Below are positions 35,672 through 45,131 of a stretch of DNA of 64,000 nucleotides, piece after piece. The translations under genes were made by a program, and so were the position numbers. Source of the stretch: Lancefieldella rimae ATCC 49626 (GTDB lineage Bacteria > Actinomycetota > Coriobacteriia > Coriobacteriales > Atopobiaceae); assembly GCF_000174015.1 (NCBI RefSeq), contig NZ_ACFE01000001.1:434001-498000 (forward strand), written 5' to 3'. Under the pieces are notes generated by a model. The model searched no databases. It had not been told where the DNA came from and saw only the letters and a program-made list of their open reading frames with translations. How positions within the stretch are numbered: position 1 is the first letter of the stretch; each line of letters begins with the position of its first letter.

Positions 35672-36594
35672 ACGCTCTTCTCGCCAAAAGCCGCAAAGGC
35701 ATCACGGCTTCCCTTAGTGACATCGATATCTTTCCACTTGCCAAAATCAAGTCTGCCGGGATGATGGTTCTTGCGATCATCCTCGGGAGGAAGCTGCATG
35801 TAATCGCCATAGCCCAGCCGCAAAAGTTTGTCATACTCCTTGGGGAGAACCGTCGTGATGTCTTCAAACGGAACGCGCACGGTTGGGAACACGTCGCTTT
35901 TGCTCATGGTCCAATTTTCGGGATCAGGCTCGACGAAGCTGGCGTAAACGTCGGTTTCTTCATGCTCGCCCAAGCGAGCCGCCCTGTCCCAATGGCTCAA
36001 AATGAACTTTGAAGGAACATGCAGGATACGCATGGTCCAGTGGATAAGAAAACATCCCGCAAGCGCGAGCGTGCGCTTCCAGCCTCCCAAGGGTATATGC
36101 GGCCTCGGTGTGGCACGCAGGAAATTCAAGCGTCCCCAAAACCACGTGCGGCGTTTGGTGCGGGCATACGTCTTTTGATCCCGAGGAATCTTGTCAAACG
36201 GAAAGATTCCGATGGAGATGGTATACGTAAACGGGCAATCCATAAATTCATCCGGTACGCACACGGTACCTCTCAAAGAGAGGTTGGAATTTACCGCAGG
36301 AAAGAAGTCGTCAGTGCGTCCGTTTTGAATAATAAAATCGGGTCTGATATGTGACGGACCTTCTGCAAGAAATTTTTCATAGTCTTCACGAAACATCGAA
36401 ATGTCCACATCATCATCCCAGGGAATGAAGCCTTTATGCCGAATGGCACCGATTTCGGTACCGCCATACGCTTGATAAGAAATACCGAGTTCACCACAGA
36501 CACGATCAAGCTCATCCATCAGCATGGTAGATAAAATCTGAATCCGACGCAATTCCTTCGGATCATCGTAACCCTTATATGTTTCAAATCCCAC
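35668..36594 (-). CDS. LicD-family phosphotransferase (first copy)
   Basis: About 308 residues, Fukutin/LicD nucleotidyltransferase-like family, adding phosphocholine (or a related phospho-group) from the CDP-activated donor to a glycan. The signature YGGTEIGAIRHKGFIPWDDDVD is intact and the C-terminal YGDYMQLPPEDDRKNHHPG is shared with the second LicD at 41376. GTG 36594 has GGAG five bases upstream; a TTG five codons earlier is possible. Coupled to the flippase. Confidence 0.88.
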   Translation of the reverse strand: MGFETYKGYDDPKELRRIQILSTMLMDELDRVCGELGISYQAYGGTEIGAIRHKGFIPWDDDVDISMFREDYEKFLAEGPSHIRPDFIIQNGRTDDFFPAVNSNLSLRGTVCVPDEFMDCPFTYTISIGIFPFDKIPRDQKTYARTKRRTWFWGRLNFLRATPRPHIPLGGWKRTLALAGCFLIHWTMRILHVPSKFILSHWDRAARLGEHEETDVYASFVEPDPENWTMSKSDVFPTVRVPFEDITTVLPKEYDKLLRLGYGDYMQLPPEDDRKNHHPGRLDFGKWKDIDVTKGSRDAFAAFGEKSV

Positions 36595-36684
36595 AAAGAC
36601 TCCAGCCAACGAGTTCTGGTTAATGTTTCTATAATACAGATAATAAAAAGCTCCACAACGAACGCTTCATGATGGGATGATACC

Positions 36685-37476
36685 ATGTACACACCAGCCG
36701 ATCACACCTTTGCCATTTGTGCCTACGGGGAAAGTCCGTATTTGGAAGAGCTCATCTGCTCGCTTACAAAGCAGACACTTCCCACAACACTACTCCTTGC
36801 AACTTCCACGCCCAATGATTTAATTTGCAATCTTTGCGAGAAGTACAACATTAAAATGTATATCAATGAGGGACCCGGGGGCATCGCCGGCGACTGGAAC
36901 TTTGCCGTCAGCTGCTGCACCACTCCCCTCGTAACCATTGCTCACCAAGACGATATCTACAAACCGACCTATGCGGAAGAAATGCTTGCGCGCATAAACG
37001 CCTCATCTTTGCCTCTTATATACTTCACCAATTACGGAGAGCTCAGAGACGGACGTGAAATAGACGACAATAGGCTCTTGAGCGTCAAGCGTCGTCTGCT
37101 CTATTCCCTCGGAAAACCTGAAAATGCGGGCAAACAGTGGGCAAAACGACGTGCGCTTAAATTGGGATGTGCCATCTGCTGCCCTTCCGTTACGCTCTGT
37201 CTCCCAAACCTTGAGCTTCCCGTTTTTGAAGCCGGTTTTGGCTCAAACCTTGACTGGCAAGCATGGGAGAAAATCAGTCGTAGGGAGGGAGATTTCCTCT
37301 ACAACACAAATATTTTGATGCTTCATCGCATCCATGAAGATTCCGAGACCAGCCATCTCATACATGATAATCGCCGTGAAGCAGAAGACCTTGCAATGCT
37401 TGAAAAATTTTGGCCCACGCCCGTGGCAAAACTCATTAATCTTGCCTACAAAAAAGGTCAAAAAAGCAATGGATAG
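36685..37476 (+). CDS. Family 2 glycosyltransferase
   Basis: 263 residues, GT-A fold: FAICAYGESPYLEELICSLTKQT, INEGPGGIAGDWNFAVSCCTTPLVTIAHQDD (the DxD-like segment is HQDD). Cytosolic, no membrane helix. Probably adds one residue of the surface glycan. It starts 90 bases from the divergent licD and its last codons overlap the start of the Gfo/Idh-type gene. Confidence 0.85.
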   Translation: MYTPADHTFAICAYGESPYLEELICSLTKQTLPTTLLLATSTPNDLICNLCEKYNIKMYINEGPGGIAGDWNFAVSCCTTPLVTIAHQDDIYKPTYAEEMLARINASSLPLIYFTNYGELRDGREIDDNRLLSVKRRLLYSLGKPENAGKQWAKRRALKLGCAICCPSVTLCLPNLELPVFEAGFGSNLDWQAWEKISRREGDFLYNTNILMLHRIHEDSETSHLIHDNRREAEDLAMLEKFWPTPVAKLINLAYKKGQKSNG

Positions 37477-38404
37477 AGGTACCTCTATCCCCATGGCGAT
37501 ATATACTAAAGTCAACGGCATGGAGATTGTAGGGGTTGCAACTTCCCGCAAAGAATCGCTTGCTCAAGGACTTGCCTCACTGCCTCTTGTAACGAACGAC
37601 ATTGATGAGCTTCTCGCCGCCGTAGATGCGGTAATCATCTCTTCCGATCCGCTTTTACACCATGCGCAGGTAGAGCATGCGCTCAAAGCCGGCAAGCACG
37701 TACTGTGCGAGTCTCCGTTCGCCCTCACGCCCCATGAGGGTAACGCGCTCATGTCATATGCACATGAGCACAACCTCGTACTCCAAGACGCCATCAAAAC
37801 CGCCTACTCCACGGCGTATCACCGCCTTTACCTCTTAGTCAAAGGCGGAAAGATTGGTAAGGTTGTCTCCGTTGATGCAACCTGCACCACACTTCGCTAC
37901 AGCAAAGAAGACAAAGCGGTTTCGGGCGCCAACTGGGGTGGCATGGGAGAATGGGGGCCCATCGCGCTGCTCCCCATTTTTCAGCTTTTAGGAACCAACT
38001 ATACATCCAAGCAGATAGTCGTTCGCGGCGAGAAGGGCTATGTCCACGAAGGAGAATTCACCAAAATTGATTTGGTATACCCAACTGCCGTTGCTTCCAT
38101 GAAAGTGGCCACCGGCGTCAAATCTGAAGGCGAATTAATCATTTCCGGCACTGATGCCTATGTATACGTTCCCGCACCGTGGTGGAAAACCGACTACTTT
38201 GAAATCCGCTATGAGAATCCCGCTGACAACAAACGCTACTTCTACCAACTTGAAGGCGAAGGATTCCGCTACGAACTCATTACCTTTGTGCGAGCGGTAT
38301 CCACCGGCCGAGAAAATTCCTATATCGCGCGAGACATTTCATCCGCGCTCTGTCACATCATGGGAGACTACTACAACAGCCCCAACACACTGCGCATCGA
38401 CTAA
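37469..38404 (+). CDS. Gfo/Idh/MocA-like oxidoreductase lacking the first Rossmann strand
   Basis: 311 residues. The family body is clear: EIVGVATSRKESLAQGL, HHAQVEHALKAGKHVLCESPFAL (EKP-like motif here CES), and a C-terminal beta-sheet domain. It lacks the usual N-terminal strand and GxGxxG NAD-binding loop; the sequence begins MDRGTSIPMAIYTKVNG. ATG 37469 lies inside the end of the GT2 gene (overlap of eight bases); ATG 37493 is an alternative. It may no longer bind NAD(P), or the 5' end was lost when the gene was joined to the GT2. Its stop overlaps the end of the LicB-like gene. Confidence 0.7.
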   Translation: MDRGTSIPMAIYTKVNGMEIVGVATSRKESLAQGLASLPLVTNDIDELLAAVDAVIISSDPLLHHAQVEHALKAGKHVLCESPFALTPHEGNALMSYAHEHNLVLQDAIKTAYSTAYHRLYLLVKGGKIGKVVSVDATCTTLRYSKEDKAVSGANWGGMGEWGPIALLPIFQLLGTNYTSKQIVVRGEKGYVHEGEFTKIDLVYPTAVASMKVATGVKSEGELIISGTDAYVYVPAPWWKTDYFEIRYENPADNKRYFYQLEGEGFRYELITFVRAVSTGRENSYIARDISSALCHIMGDYYNSPNTLRID

Positions 38405-39372
38405 GCTTCTCTTCCGGAAGACTCCCGTTTGATCCCCAATTCACGCCAGTCGGGCGTTGCCGAGAGCACCGTACCTACGATGATGACAATACAGCACAGT
38501 GCGGCCAAAGGCGACGGAATTGCTTCGGGCATGATAGCTGGCAACAATACACCTGCAAGAGCTGCAAAAATAACAGCCCACGCAGAATAAGAGATATTGA
38601 GCGCCATACCGCGAGAAGCTCCGATGGCGTCAATGGCCTTGTAATAGAAGAGATACGATACGGTGCCCGCTAGCGCGGCGAGAAGAACAATGCCGTTTGC
38701 AGGCGTCACTGCCGTCTGAACGGCAAAGCCAAACGAACCCGTCAAGGGAACCACCACGATACCGTAGGCAAGAGCAGAGGTAGTTTCTCGGATTTGAAGT
38801 GCCGTTTCATTGTCAACCGCACTGTCTTGCATACCCCAAGCCAAAATAACCGCTTCGGATCCCCAACCAAAAACGCAGGCACACACACCGAGAATACCAA
38901 TAGCAACATTACCATTACCGGTAACGGCATCGGCAGAGGTTAGTCCCATCAGCATGACCCCAACAAGCGCCACAAGAAGTGCAAGCACCTGTTTAAGCTT
39001 CATGCGTTCTTTTAACAAAAGCCATGCAAGCGCAGAACCAACGGCAGGATAGAATGCGGAAATGGCTGCCGTATAACCTGGTCCAATATTATTGATGGCC
39101 GCGAGATATCCGCTCATACCGATAGGACCGCCGAGCAGCGCACCAAGCACGACAACCTTTCCGCTTCTCGTCTTTAAAGCAGAAACGGTGTCCCTCAAGC
39201 GTCCACGAGCACCCATGAATATCAAAAGGATCAACGCCGCAAAAACGTCATGCACACATGCACTGACAATTGATGCCTGAGGTGCATCAAGATATGGCGT
39301 CATGCCAAGAGCTACACCTAGGATGACGGTATCGATTGCCCACAGGATGCCGCTTATTAATCCGTATTGCAT
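38401..39372 (-). CDS. licB: EamA-family choline transporter, LicB-like
   Basis: 323 residues, ten membrane segments in two EamA halves (GLISGILWAIDTVILGVALG; LGALLGGPIGMSGYLAAINNIGPGYTAAISAFYPAVG). LicB of the lic1/choline loci is such a transporter, and this gene is directly downstream of a LicC-LicA fusion, so choline uptake is the best guess. ATG 39372 is chosen because an upstream ATG (39429) overlaps the previous gene and has no ribosome site. Homology alone would only say EamA transporter. Confidence 0.75.
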   Translation of the reverse strand: MQYGLISGILWAIDTVILGVALGMTPYLDAPQASIVSACVHDVFAALILLIFMGARGRLRDTVSALKTRSGKVVVLGALLGGPIGMSGYLAAINNIGPGYTAAISAFYPAVGSALAWLLLKERMKLKQVLALLVALVGVMLMGLTSADAVTGNGNVAIGILGVCACVFGWGSEAVILAWGMQDSAVDNETALQIRETTSALAYGIVVVPLTGSFGFAVQTAVTPANGIVLLAALAGTVSYLFYYKAIDAIGASRGMALNISYSAWAVIFAALAGVLLPAIMPEAIPSPLAALCCIVIIVGTVLSATPDWRELGIKRESSGREA

Positions 39373-39409
39373 GTTGAAACCCGCCCTTCTTGCCTCATAT
39401 GTACTACGT

Positions 39410-41200
39410 TTACGCCTGATTTTCTTCATACCAACTAAGAAGCTTGTCTATATACTGCGCAGCGTAGCGGTAATAGATAAAGAACCACTCGCCTACATTC
39501 TCTCCTTCAGCCTCTTTTACCAGCGACCAAAGATACCAGCACCAACCGGCAAAGACCACGTAGCTCCAAAAATGACGACGCTCCTTTGTGGTTGCCGTCC
39601 GTCCGAAATAATAGTCAATGGCTTTGTTTGCCTCATCCTCTGAAAGCTCGCAGCATACCGCAAAAGTACCGAAGTCATTTGCTTCATCGGACATACCTGC
39701 ATATTCCCAGTCGATAAGACTGTAGGTATCGTTTTCGTCAATAAGGAAGTTGAGGGAGAAGAAATCATTGTGAGAAATGACTGTCTTGGCATGGTCTGCA
39801 TCAGCATATGCCTTGAGTTTAAGGATTTTCTCGCGCAGCTCAAAATAGCCAGGAACTTCAATAGGGCCATGCTCCTTTAAGACCTTCTCATAGTTGAGAC
39901 CCTCATCAACAAAGCTAAAGTGTCGATCAAGTACCGCGCCACTTTCATGAAGTGTCCGACCCATCTCCATGGCACGGCGAAGCTGCTCAGGATTATGCGG
40001 ATCCAAATTCTTTGCGTCCTTTACAAAGTGAGAGATTTTCCAGCCCTCCTTTTGATCCTCATAAATGAACGTACTATCTAGACCGAGTTCTCGGGCAAGA
40101 CGAAGACCTGCCTCCTCGCCTGCTCTGTCCACAAGCTTTTCCGTGCCAACGCCGGGATGGCGATAGACGTACTCCTGTACGTCCTTACCAAAGCCAACCG
40201 TAAAATGAGCGGAAAGATTGGTCAGACCCTGCTTAAGCGGATAGAAGCCATGAATATCGGACTTCTCGCAATGGAGCACGGAAACGATATTGTCAAATAT
40301 CTCTGAGTCAATGTTTTCAATAAACGCAGGATCAAATTCACGCAGTTCATCAAGGGAATCAAACTCGTTGATAACACCATCGGGGTATTTACGAATGGTC
40401 ATCGAGAGCTGTTTGATATGGTCAGCGTATATGTCTTCCCACAGTTTGTCGGCAGTTTCCGGCCTCTCGTAGACCGATTCAAGAATCTCAACGAATCGTT
40501 TTGAGAATGCACGGTCAAAATACACGTGTCCAAGCATGACCCACGCATCAAAGCCGCCAATCTCAACACCGGTAATACGACCTCCGGGCCCCTCCTTCAA
40601 GCACCACTCTTTTGTGGGTCCTGCAACATAGGTTGCCGAATAATACGCGCCATACACGTAATGCTCAAACGGGTTGACGGTAAAGTAGTCATCTGACGAG
40701 CAGATATAGGTATTACCAAGTCGGTTTTTAACGTACCAAAGCGTGGAGTTATTATTGCGCGTTGCATAGTCAGGATTAACCACGATGCTAACCCCAAACT
40801 TGCCTGCTAGGTAGAAGAAGTACTCCTTCTTGTATCCCACAACTACCGTAATATCGGTAATACCGGCTTCCATGAGTTGGCGAATCTGACGCTCGATCAG
40901 AACTTCTCCACGCACTTTCAAAACACCTTTTGGTTTTTCATACGAAATGGGAGCAAAGCGAGAAGAAAGTCCTGCAGCCATAATAATGGCGTTGTCAACG
41001 GCATACGGCTTAAGCGCCTCAAGACCCTTTTGAGTGATCATGCGGTTTTTGATAAGACCTCGATTTTCAAGACTCTTAACGGCCGTATTAACGGTTCCCA
41101 GCGAAAGCTTTGTTGCCTCTGAAAGCTGACGCTGATTCAGCTTTTCATTGGTGCTTGCAAACATCTTCAAAACGGTAAAAACATTTTTTGTCAGTGCCAT
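39410..41200 (-). CDS. HTH-LicC-LicA fusion: regulator, choline-phosphate cytidylyltransferase and choline kinase
   Basis: 596 residues with three modules. Residues 1-65: winged helix (VLKMFASTNEKLNQRQLSEATKLS ... VKSLENRGLI). About 70-300: LicC-like nucleotidyltransferase (AIIMAAGLSSRFAPISYEKPKG at 71-92). About 320-596: LicA-like kinase with HND at 477-479 (ISHNDFFSLNFL) and LIDWEYAGMSDEANDFG. Together these would phosphorylate choline and activate it to CDP-choline for the two LicD proteins, with the HTH sensing or regulating. GGGAGGTTTC precedes ATG 41200. An inverted repeat overlaps its promoter, a possible operator. Confidence 0.85.
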   Translation of the reverse strand: MALTKNVFTVLKMFASTNEKLNQRQLSEATKLSLGTVNTAVKSLENRGLIKNRMITQKGLEALKPYAVDNAIIMAAGLSSRFAPISYEKPKGVLKVRGEVLIERQIRQLMEAGITDITVVVGYKKEYFFYLAGKFGVSIVVNPDYATRNNNSTLWYVKNRLGNTYICSSDDYFTVNPFEHYVYGAYYSATYVAGPTKEWCLKEGPGGRITGVEIGGFDAWVMLGHVYFDRAFSKRFVEILESVYERPETADKLWEDIYADHIKQLSMTIRKYPDGVINEFDSLDELREFDPAFIENIDSEIFDNIVSVLHCEKSDIHGFYPLKQGLTNLSAHFTVGFGKDVQEYVYRHPGVGTEKLVDRAGEEAGLRLARELGLDSTFIYEDQKEGWKISHFVKDAKNLDPHNPEQLRRAMEMGRTLHESGAVLDRHFSFVDEGLNYEKVLKEHGPIEVPGYFELREKILKLKAYADADHAKTVISHNDFFSLNFLIDENDTYSLIDWEYAGMSDEANDFGTFAVCCELSEDEANKAIDYYFGRTATTKERRHFWSYVVFAGWCWYLWSLVKEAEGENVGEWFFIYYRYAAQYIDKLLSWYEENQA

Positions 41201-41266
41201 GAAACCTCCCGCCGTCTATACCTGCACGGCATCTTGCCTACCGATATAGATGCATTTCATTACGAT

Positions 41267-41311
41267 GTTCAATTTATCATAATTATATCAGTAATTTGAA
41301 CATATATGCAA
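41267..41311 (-). promoter_or_regulatory. licCA promoter with overlapping inverted repeat
   Basis: On the minus strand TTGCAT (41311-41306), an 18-base spacer and a perfect TATAAT (41287-41282). GTTCAATTTA (41267-41276) and TAATTTGAAC (41292-41301) form an inverted repeat (nine of ten pairs) covering the -10 and spacer, where a bound repressor would block RNA polymerase. The winged helix at the N-terminus of the licCA product is the natural candidate. Confidence 0.55.
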
Positions 41312-41315
41312 GAAT

Positions 41316-41348
41316 AAACGCTATCTGCGATTACGGCAGATAGCGTTT
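41316..41348 (-). terminator. Terminator of the rfb-licD operon
   Basis: AAACGCTATCTGC (41316-41328) and GCAGATAGCGTTT (41336-41348) form a perfect 13-bp stem with a seven-base loop; on the minus strand it ends in TTTATTCTT. It lies 28 bases after the licD stop and directly upstream of the licCA promoter. Confidence 0.85.
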
Positions 41349-41375
41349 CACAAAATATCCGATATTGGGATTTTC

Positions 41376-42221
41376 TTAATATGGTCCAAAATCCAACCGG
41401 GCGGGATAATGATTTTTGCGCTTTTCAACGGGTGGAAGCTGCATGTAATCACCGTATAGAAGTTCAAGCTGATGTTCAAGATCACGTGGGAAAGCAACCA
41501 TCATTCCCTCGTACTCAAGTTTTCTTACCGGGAAAATATCATCAAAAAAGTATGTCTCTTTCCATTTGTAAGTATCGTTCATATAGGCAATACGCTTGGT
41601 CTTCACGTGTGCATAGCGATTACGGGCTTCTTGTTCACGCGCATACATCTTACGCGTTGAAACACGGAAGAGTTTGCAGATGCCTCTGCCGACTACTACA
41701 CCAGCGCGCAACAGCTTACCCTTAATGCCGTCGGCAAGAATGACAGGATGAGGCACGTCAACAAGGATGCGCATATGCGACCAGAACCACGTATCATTGA
41801 CCTGCTTCTTATATTCCCTCTCATCATCCGAAACATTGTCAAAGCAGTACACGTCCAAAAAGATACCCAAATCAAGCGGAAGCGTCGCAAGCGCTTCCTC
41901 GCAAAACTGTGTTCCGTTCAGCATGATGCGTGTAGTGGGAAACGGGTAGTTAATGTCCCGCTCGGTATTGATGATGTTGTACTTATCAGACCATTCCCGA
42001 TCATATATCTCAAGCAGCTTGTGGAAATCTTCCGCCGGAAGTGCGACGTCAATATCATCGTCCCAAGGTATAAAACCCTTGTGACGTAAAGCACCGATAC
42101 CTGTACCTCCAATACCAAAATAGCGAAGATTATATTTCTCACACGTGTCTATAAAGTCCTTGAAAATCATACGCTCAACACGCTGCAGGTGGTGGAGGGT
42201 TTCTTCATCATATTCGCGCAT
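41376..42221 (-). CDS. LicD-family phosphotransferase (second copy)
   Basis: 281 residues; same family as the gene at 35668 with FGIGGTGIGALRHKGFIPWDDDID and the YGDYMQLPPVEKRKNHYPARLDFG end. Probably a second phosphocholine transferase for a different sugar or position. Its ATG overlaps the rfbB stop by one base (TAATG), so it is the last gene of the rfbA-rfbD-rfbB operon. Confidence 0.9.
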   Translation of the reverse strand: MREYDEETLHHLQRVERMIFKDFIDTCEKYNLRYFGIGGTGIGALRHKGFIPWDDDIDVALPAEDFHKLLEIYDREWSDKYNIINTERDINYPFPTTRIMLNGTQFCEEALATLPLDLGIFLDVYCFDNVSDDEREYKKQVNDTWFWSHMRILVDVPHPVILADGIKGKLLRAGVVVGRGICKLFRVSTRKMYAREQEARNRYAHVKTKRIAYMNDTYKWKETYFFDDIFPVRKLEYEGMMVAFPRDLEHQLELLYGDYMQLPPVEKRKNHYPARLDFGPY

Positions 42222-43288
42222 TATCGTCCCTCATACATTCTCTTATAGTAATCTTGATAGGCTCCGCTTACCACATGTTCCACCCACGTACGGTTTTCAA
42301 GATACCATGTGATCGTTTTAACAATCCCCTCTTCAAATGGGGTCTCCGGATACCAGTCAAGCTCTTCTCGGATTTTATCAGGTGCTATGCCATAGCGACG
42401 GTCATGGCCCTTTCTATCCGTCACGTGCGTAATAAGGCTTTCATTAATTTCAGGATCGCCGGTAAGTTGGCTCACTTCGGAAATAATCCGCTTTACGATG
42501 TAGAGATTATTTCTCTCATTGTGTCCGCCAACGTTATATACCTGCCCTAAGCGCCCTCTTTCAAGCACCATATCAATGGCCTTGCAATGATCTTCCACAT
42601 ACAGCCAATCACGCACATTAAGTCCGTCGCCATACACCGGAAGCTTGCGATGATCCAAGCAATTCTGGATCATCAGGGGAATCAACTTCTCAGGGAATTG
42701 ATACGGGCCATAATTGTTGGAACAACGGGTGATAACCGCAGGGAACCGATAGGTGTCAAACCATGCTTTCACAAACATATCCGCACTTGCCTTCGAGGCT
42801 GAATACGGGCTGTGCGGAGACAGCGGCGTATCTTCACGGAAAAATGCTTCAGGATCGTCCAGAGGCAGTGAGCCGTATACTTCATCGGTTGAAACCTGCA
42901 GGTATATATGGTCTCCAAAGCCACCGCATCCATCATCCCATGCAGCTTTCGCAGTGCTGAGAAGCGCTACCGTTCCCATCACGTTGGTATCCGCAAAGGC
43001 TCCGGGATCTTCAATGGAGCGATCAACATGGCTCTCGGCAGCAAAGTTGACCACATACGTGGGAGCGTACTTCTCAAAGAGACGTGCAAGGGCCGCTCGA
43101 TCCCGTATATCAACCTGCTCAAATACGAGACGGCTGTCATGTTCATAGGCACTCAGATTTTCAAGATTACCCGCATACGTCAGTACATCCACATTAACCA
43201 CGCAAATGTCTTCATGCATACGAAGCAAATACTGAATGAAATTTGATCCAATAAACCCGGCCCCACCGGTAACCAAATATGTTTTCAC
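42221..43288 (-). CDS. rfbB: dTDP-glucose 4,6-dehydratase
   Basis: Second step of dTDP-L-rhamnose synthesis, NAD-dependent. 355 residues. Rossmann GGAGFIGSNFIQYLL, STDEVYGSLPLDDPEAFFREDTP, active YSASKASADMFV. GTG 43288 has GAGG upstream; the longer frame to 43411 is unlike the family. Starts two bases before the rfbD stop region and overlaps licD at its end. Confidence 0.95.
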   Translation of the reverse strand: MKTYLVTGGAGFIGSNFIQYLLRMHEDICVVNVDVLTYAGNLENLSAYEHDSRLVFEQVDIRDRAALARLFEKYAPTYVVNFAAESHVDRSIEDPGAFADTNVMGTVALLSTAKAAWDDGCGGFGDHIYLQVSTDEVYGSLPLDDPEAFFREDTPLSPHSPYSASKASADMFVKAWFDTYRFPAVITRCSNNYGPYQFPEKLIPLMIQNCLDHRKLPVYGDGLNVRDWLYVEDHCKAIDMVLERGRLGQVYNVGGHNERNNLYIVKRIISEVSQLTGDPEINESLITHVTDRKGHDRRYGIAPDKIREELDWYPETPFEEGIVKTITWYLENRTWVEHVVSGAYQDYYKRMYEGR

Positions 43289-43289
43289 G

Positions 43290-44189
43290 CTATCCTCTTC
43301 CGACTGTTGCAAGATAGGTGGCAAGGGCTTCTTGCCACGGACGCATTTTGTTTCCAATAGTAGCAGCCAAATGAGCATTTTCCAAAGAGGAATACGCAGG
43401 GCGAGAAGCACTTTCGGGATGCATCTCTTTCCAGTCCGCTGAACTCACGCGCTTGACGCGACAATCAAGCCCACTTCCTCGCATGATTGCCTCAGCAAAA
43501 TCAGCCCAAGAGCAGGTACCTTCATTGGTGCAGTGGTAGATTCCATACTCGTCGGTTACACCTAGAGCAAGAAGCTCGTAGGCAAGGTCGTTTGCGCTGG
43601 TGGGATTGCCAAACTGATCGTCCACCACGCATATCTCATCGTACTTCTCGCCCAAGGAGCGCATCGTAGCCACAAAGTTTTTTCCCTCATATCCATAGAG
43701 CCATGCCACGCGCACGACAAACGTATGTGCGTATGCGGCAAGCGCAAGTCCTTCACCGGCGAGCTTTGAGCGTCCGTATGCCGAGATGGGTGCCGGTACG
43801 TCAGCTTCCGTACGCGGACGCGGATCGGTACCGGGAAATACATAGTCCGTTGAAACGTGAATAAACTTAGAACCCATACGACTGCACGCGCGAGCAAGGT
43901 TCATGGGCCCCAAGGCATTTGCAGCGAATGCCTGGTCAAAGTGCTTCTCGCAGCCATCAACATTGGTCATGGCGGCGCCGTTAATTACAAGATCATAGGG
44001 ATCATGAGCTATAAACCAAGCATCAACGGCTTCATGGTTTGAGATATCAAGCTCGTCGATATCAATGTAGTCAACTTCGGCATCTTTATACGCAGAAGAG
44101 ATTGGTCCGATCTCAGCCTGCCCACTCTCAAGCAATCGTTTGAGCTCATTGCCCAGCTGACCATGGGCACCGGTGATAAGAATCCTCAC
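43290..44189 (-). CDS. rfbD: dTDP-4-dehydrorhamnose reductase
   Basis: Last step of dTDP-L-rhamnose synthesis, NADPH-dependent. 299 residues: LITGAHGQLGNELKRLL, VDGCEKHFDQAFAANALGPMNLA, HVSTDYVFPGTDP, YGRSKLAGE (catalytic Tyr/Lys) and YHCTNEGTCSWADFAEAI. Second gene of the rfbADB order; it ends one base before the rfbB start. Confidence 0.95.
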   Translation of the reverse strand: MRILITGAHGQLGNELKRLLESGQAEIGPISSAYKDAEVDYIDIDELDISNHEAVDAWFIAHDPYDLVINGAAMTNVDGCEKHFDQAFAANALGPMNLARACSRMGSKFIHVSTDYVFPGTDPRPRTEADVPAPISAYGRSKLAGEGLALAAYAHTFVVRVAWLYGYEGKNFVATMRSLGEKYDEICVVDDQFGNPTSANDLAYELLALGVTDEYGIYHCTNEGTCSWADFAEAIMRGSGLDCRVKRVSSADWKEMHPESASRPAYSSLENAHLAATIGNKMRPWQEALATYLATVGRG

Positions 44190-44190
44190 A

Positions 44191-45093
44191 CTATTCTCCT
44201 CTTCCGCTGGGAACTACGCGGCCTTCGGCAACACTTTTAAGATGTTTGCCGTAATCTGACTTGCCATAGCGCGTTGCGCATTCAATCAATTTCTTACGGT
44301 CAATCCAGCCGTTATCAAAGGCAATTTCTTCAGGAACGGAAACAGGGAGCCCCTGCGCCGTCTCTACCGTCCGTACAAAGGTAGAAGCCTCAAAAAGCGA
44401 TTCCATGGTACCGGTATCAAGCCACGCAAAGCCTCGGCCCAACGTCACTACGTCAAGCGTTCCGTCCTCAAGGTAGAGCCTGTTTAAATCGGTGATCTCA
44501 TACTCGCCGCGGGCACTTGGTTTAACCTGCCCTACCATATCCGTTACACGGGCATCGTAGAAATACAATCCCGTTACCGCATAGTTTGACTTGGGATGTT
44601 CGGGTTTCTCTTCGATAGAAACGGCGTTGTAGTTTGCATCAAACTCCACGACACCAAAACGCTCGGGGTCATCCACGTGATAGCCAAACACCGTAGCTCG
44701 GCCGCACTTCTCGGCTTTGGCAGCCGCCTCTCGAACCAGTTTGGAAAGACCGTTTCCATAGAAGATGTTATCGCCCAAAATCAGTGCACAGGAATCCTCA
44801 CCAATGAAATCCTTGCCGATGACAAAGGCCTGCGCCAAACCGTCAGGGGACGGCTGCTCGGCATAGCTGATGGAGATGCCAAAATCAGATCCGTCTCCCA
44901 GCAAACTCTTAAAGTTGGGTAAATCACGCGGAGTCGAGATGACCAACACATCACGGATACCCGCAAGCATAAGCGTTGCCAGTGGGTAATAAATCATGGG
45001 TTTGTCATATACCGGCAGCAGTTGTTTAGATGTTACCGTCGTCAGCGGATAGAGCCTCGTTCCACTCCCACCTGCAAGAATAATGCCTTTCAT
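44191..45093 (-). CDS. rfbA: Glucose-1-phosphate thymidylyltransferase
   Basis: Makes dTDP-glucose for rhamnose synthesis. About 300 residues: [70 protein letters not shown] 45093 with GGAGG upstream; five earlier codons include the ribosome site. First gene of rfbA-rfbD-rfbB-licD; probable promoter in the short gap to the membrane-protein gene or read-through from it. Confidence 0.96.
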   Translation of the reverse strand: MKGIILAGGSGTRLYPLTTVTSKQLLPVYDKPMIYYPLATLMLAGIRDVLVISTPRDLPNFKSLLGDGSDFGISISYAEQPSPDGLAQAFVIGKDFIGEDSCALILGDNIFYGNGLSKLVREAAAKAEKCGRATVFGYHVDDPERFGVVEFDANYNAVSIEEKPEHPKSNYAVTGLYFYDARVTDMVGQVKPSARGEYEITDLNRLYLEDGTLDVVTLGRGFAWLDTGTMESLFEASTFVRTVETAQGLPVSVPEEIAFDNGWIDRKKLIECATRYGKSDYGKHLKSVAEGRVVPSGRGE

Positions 45094-45131
45094 ACATCCT
45101 CCAAGCAACGTTTGTACAATCAGATGCGCCT

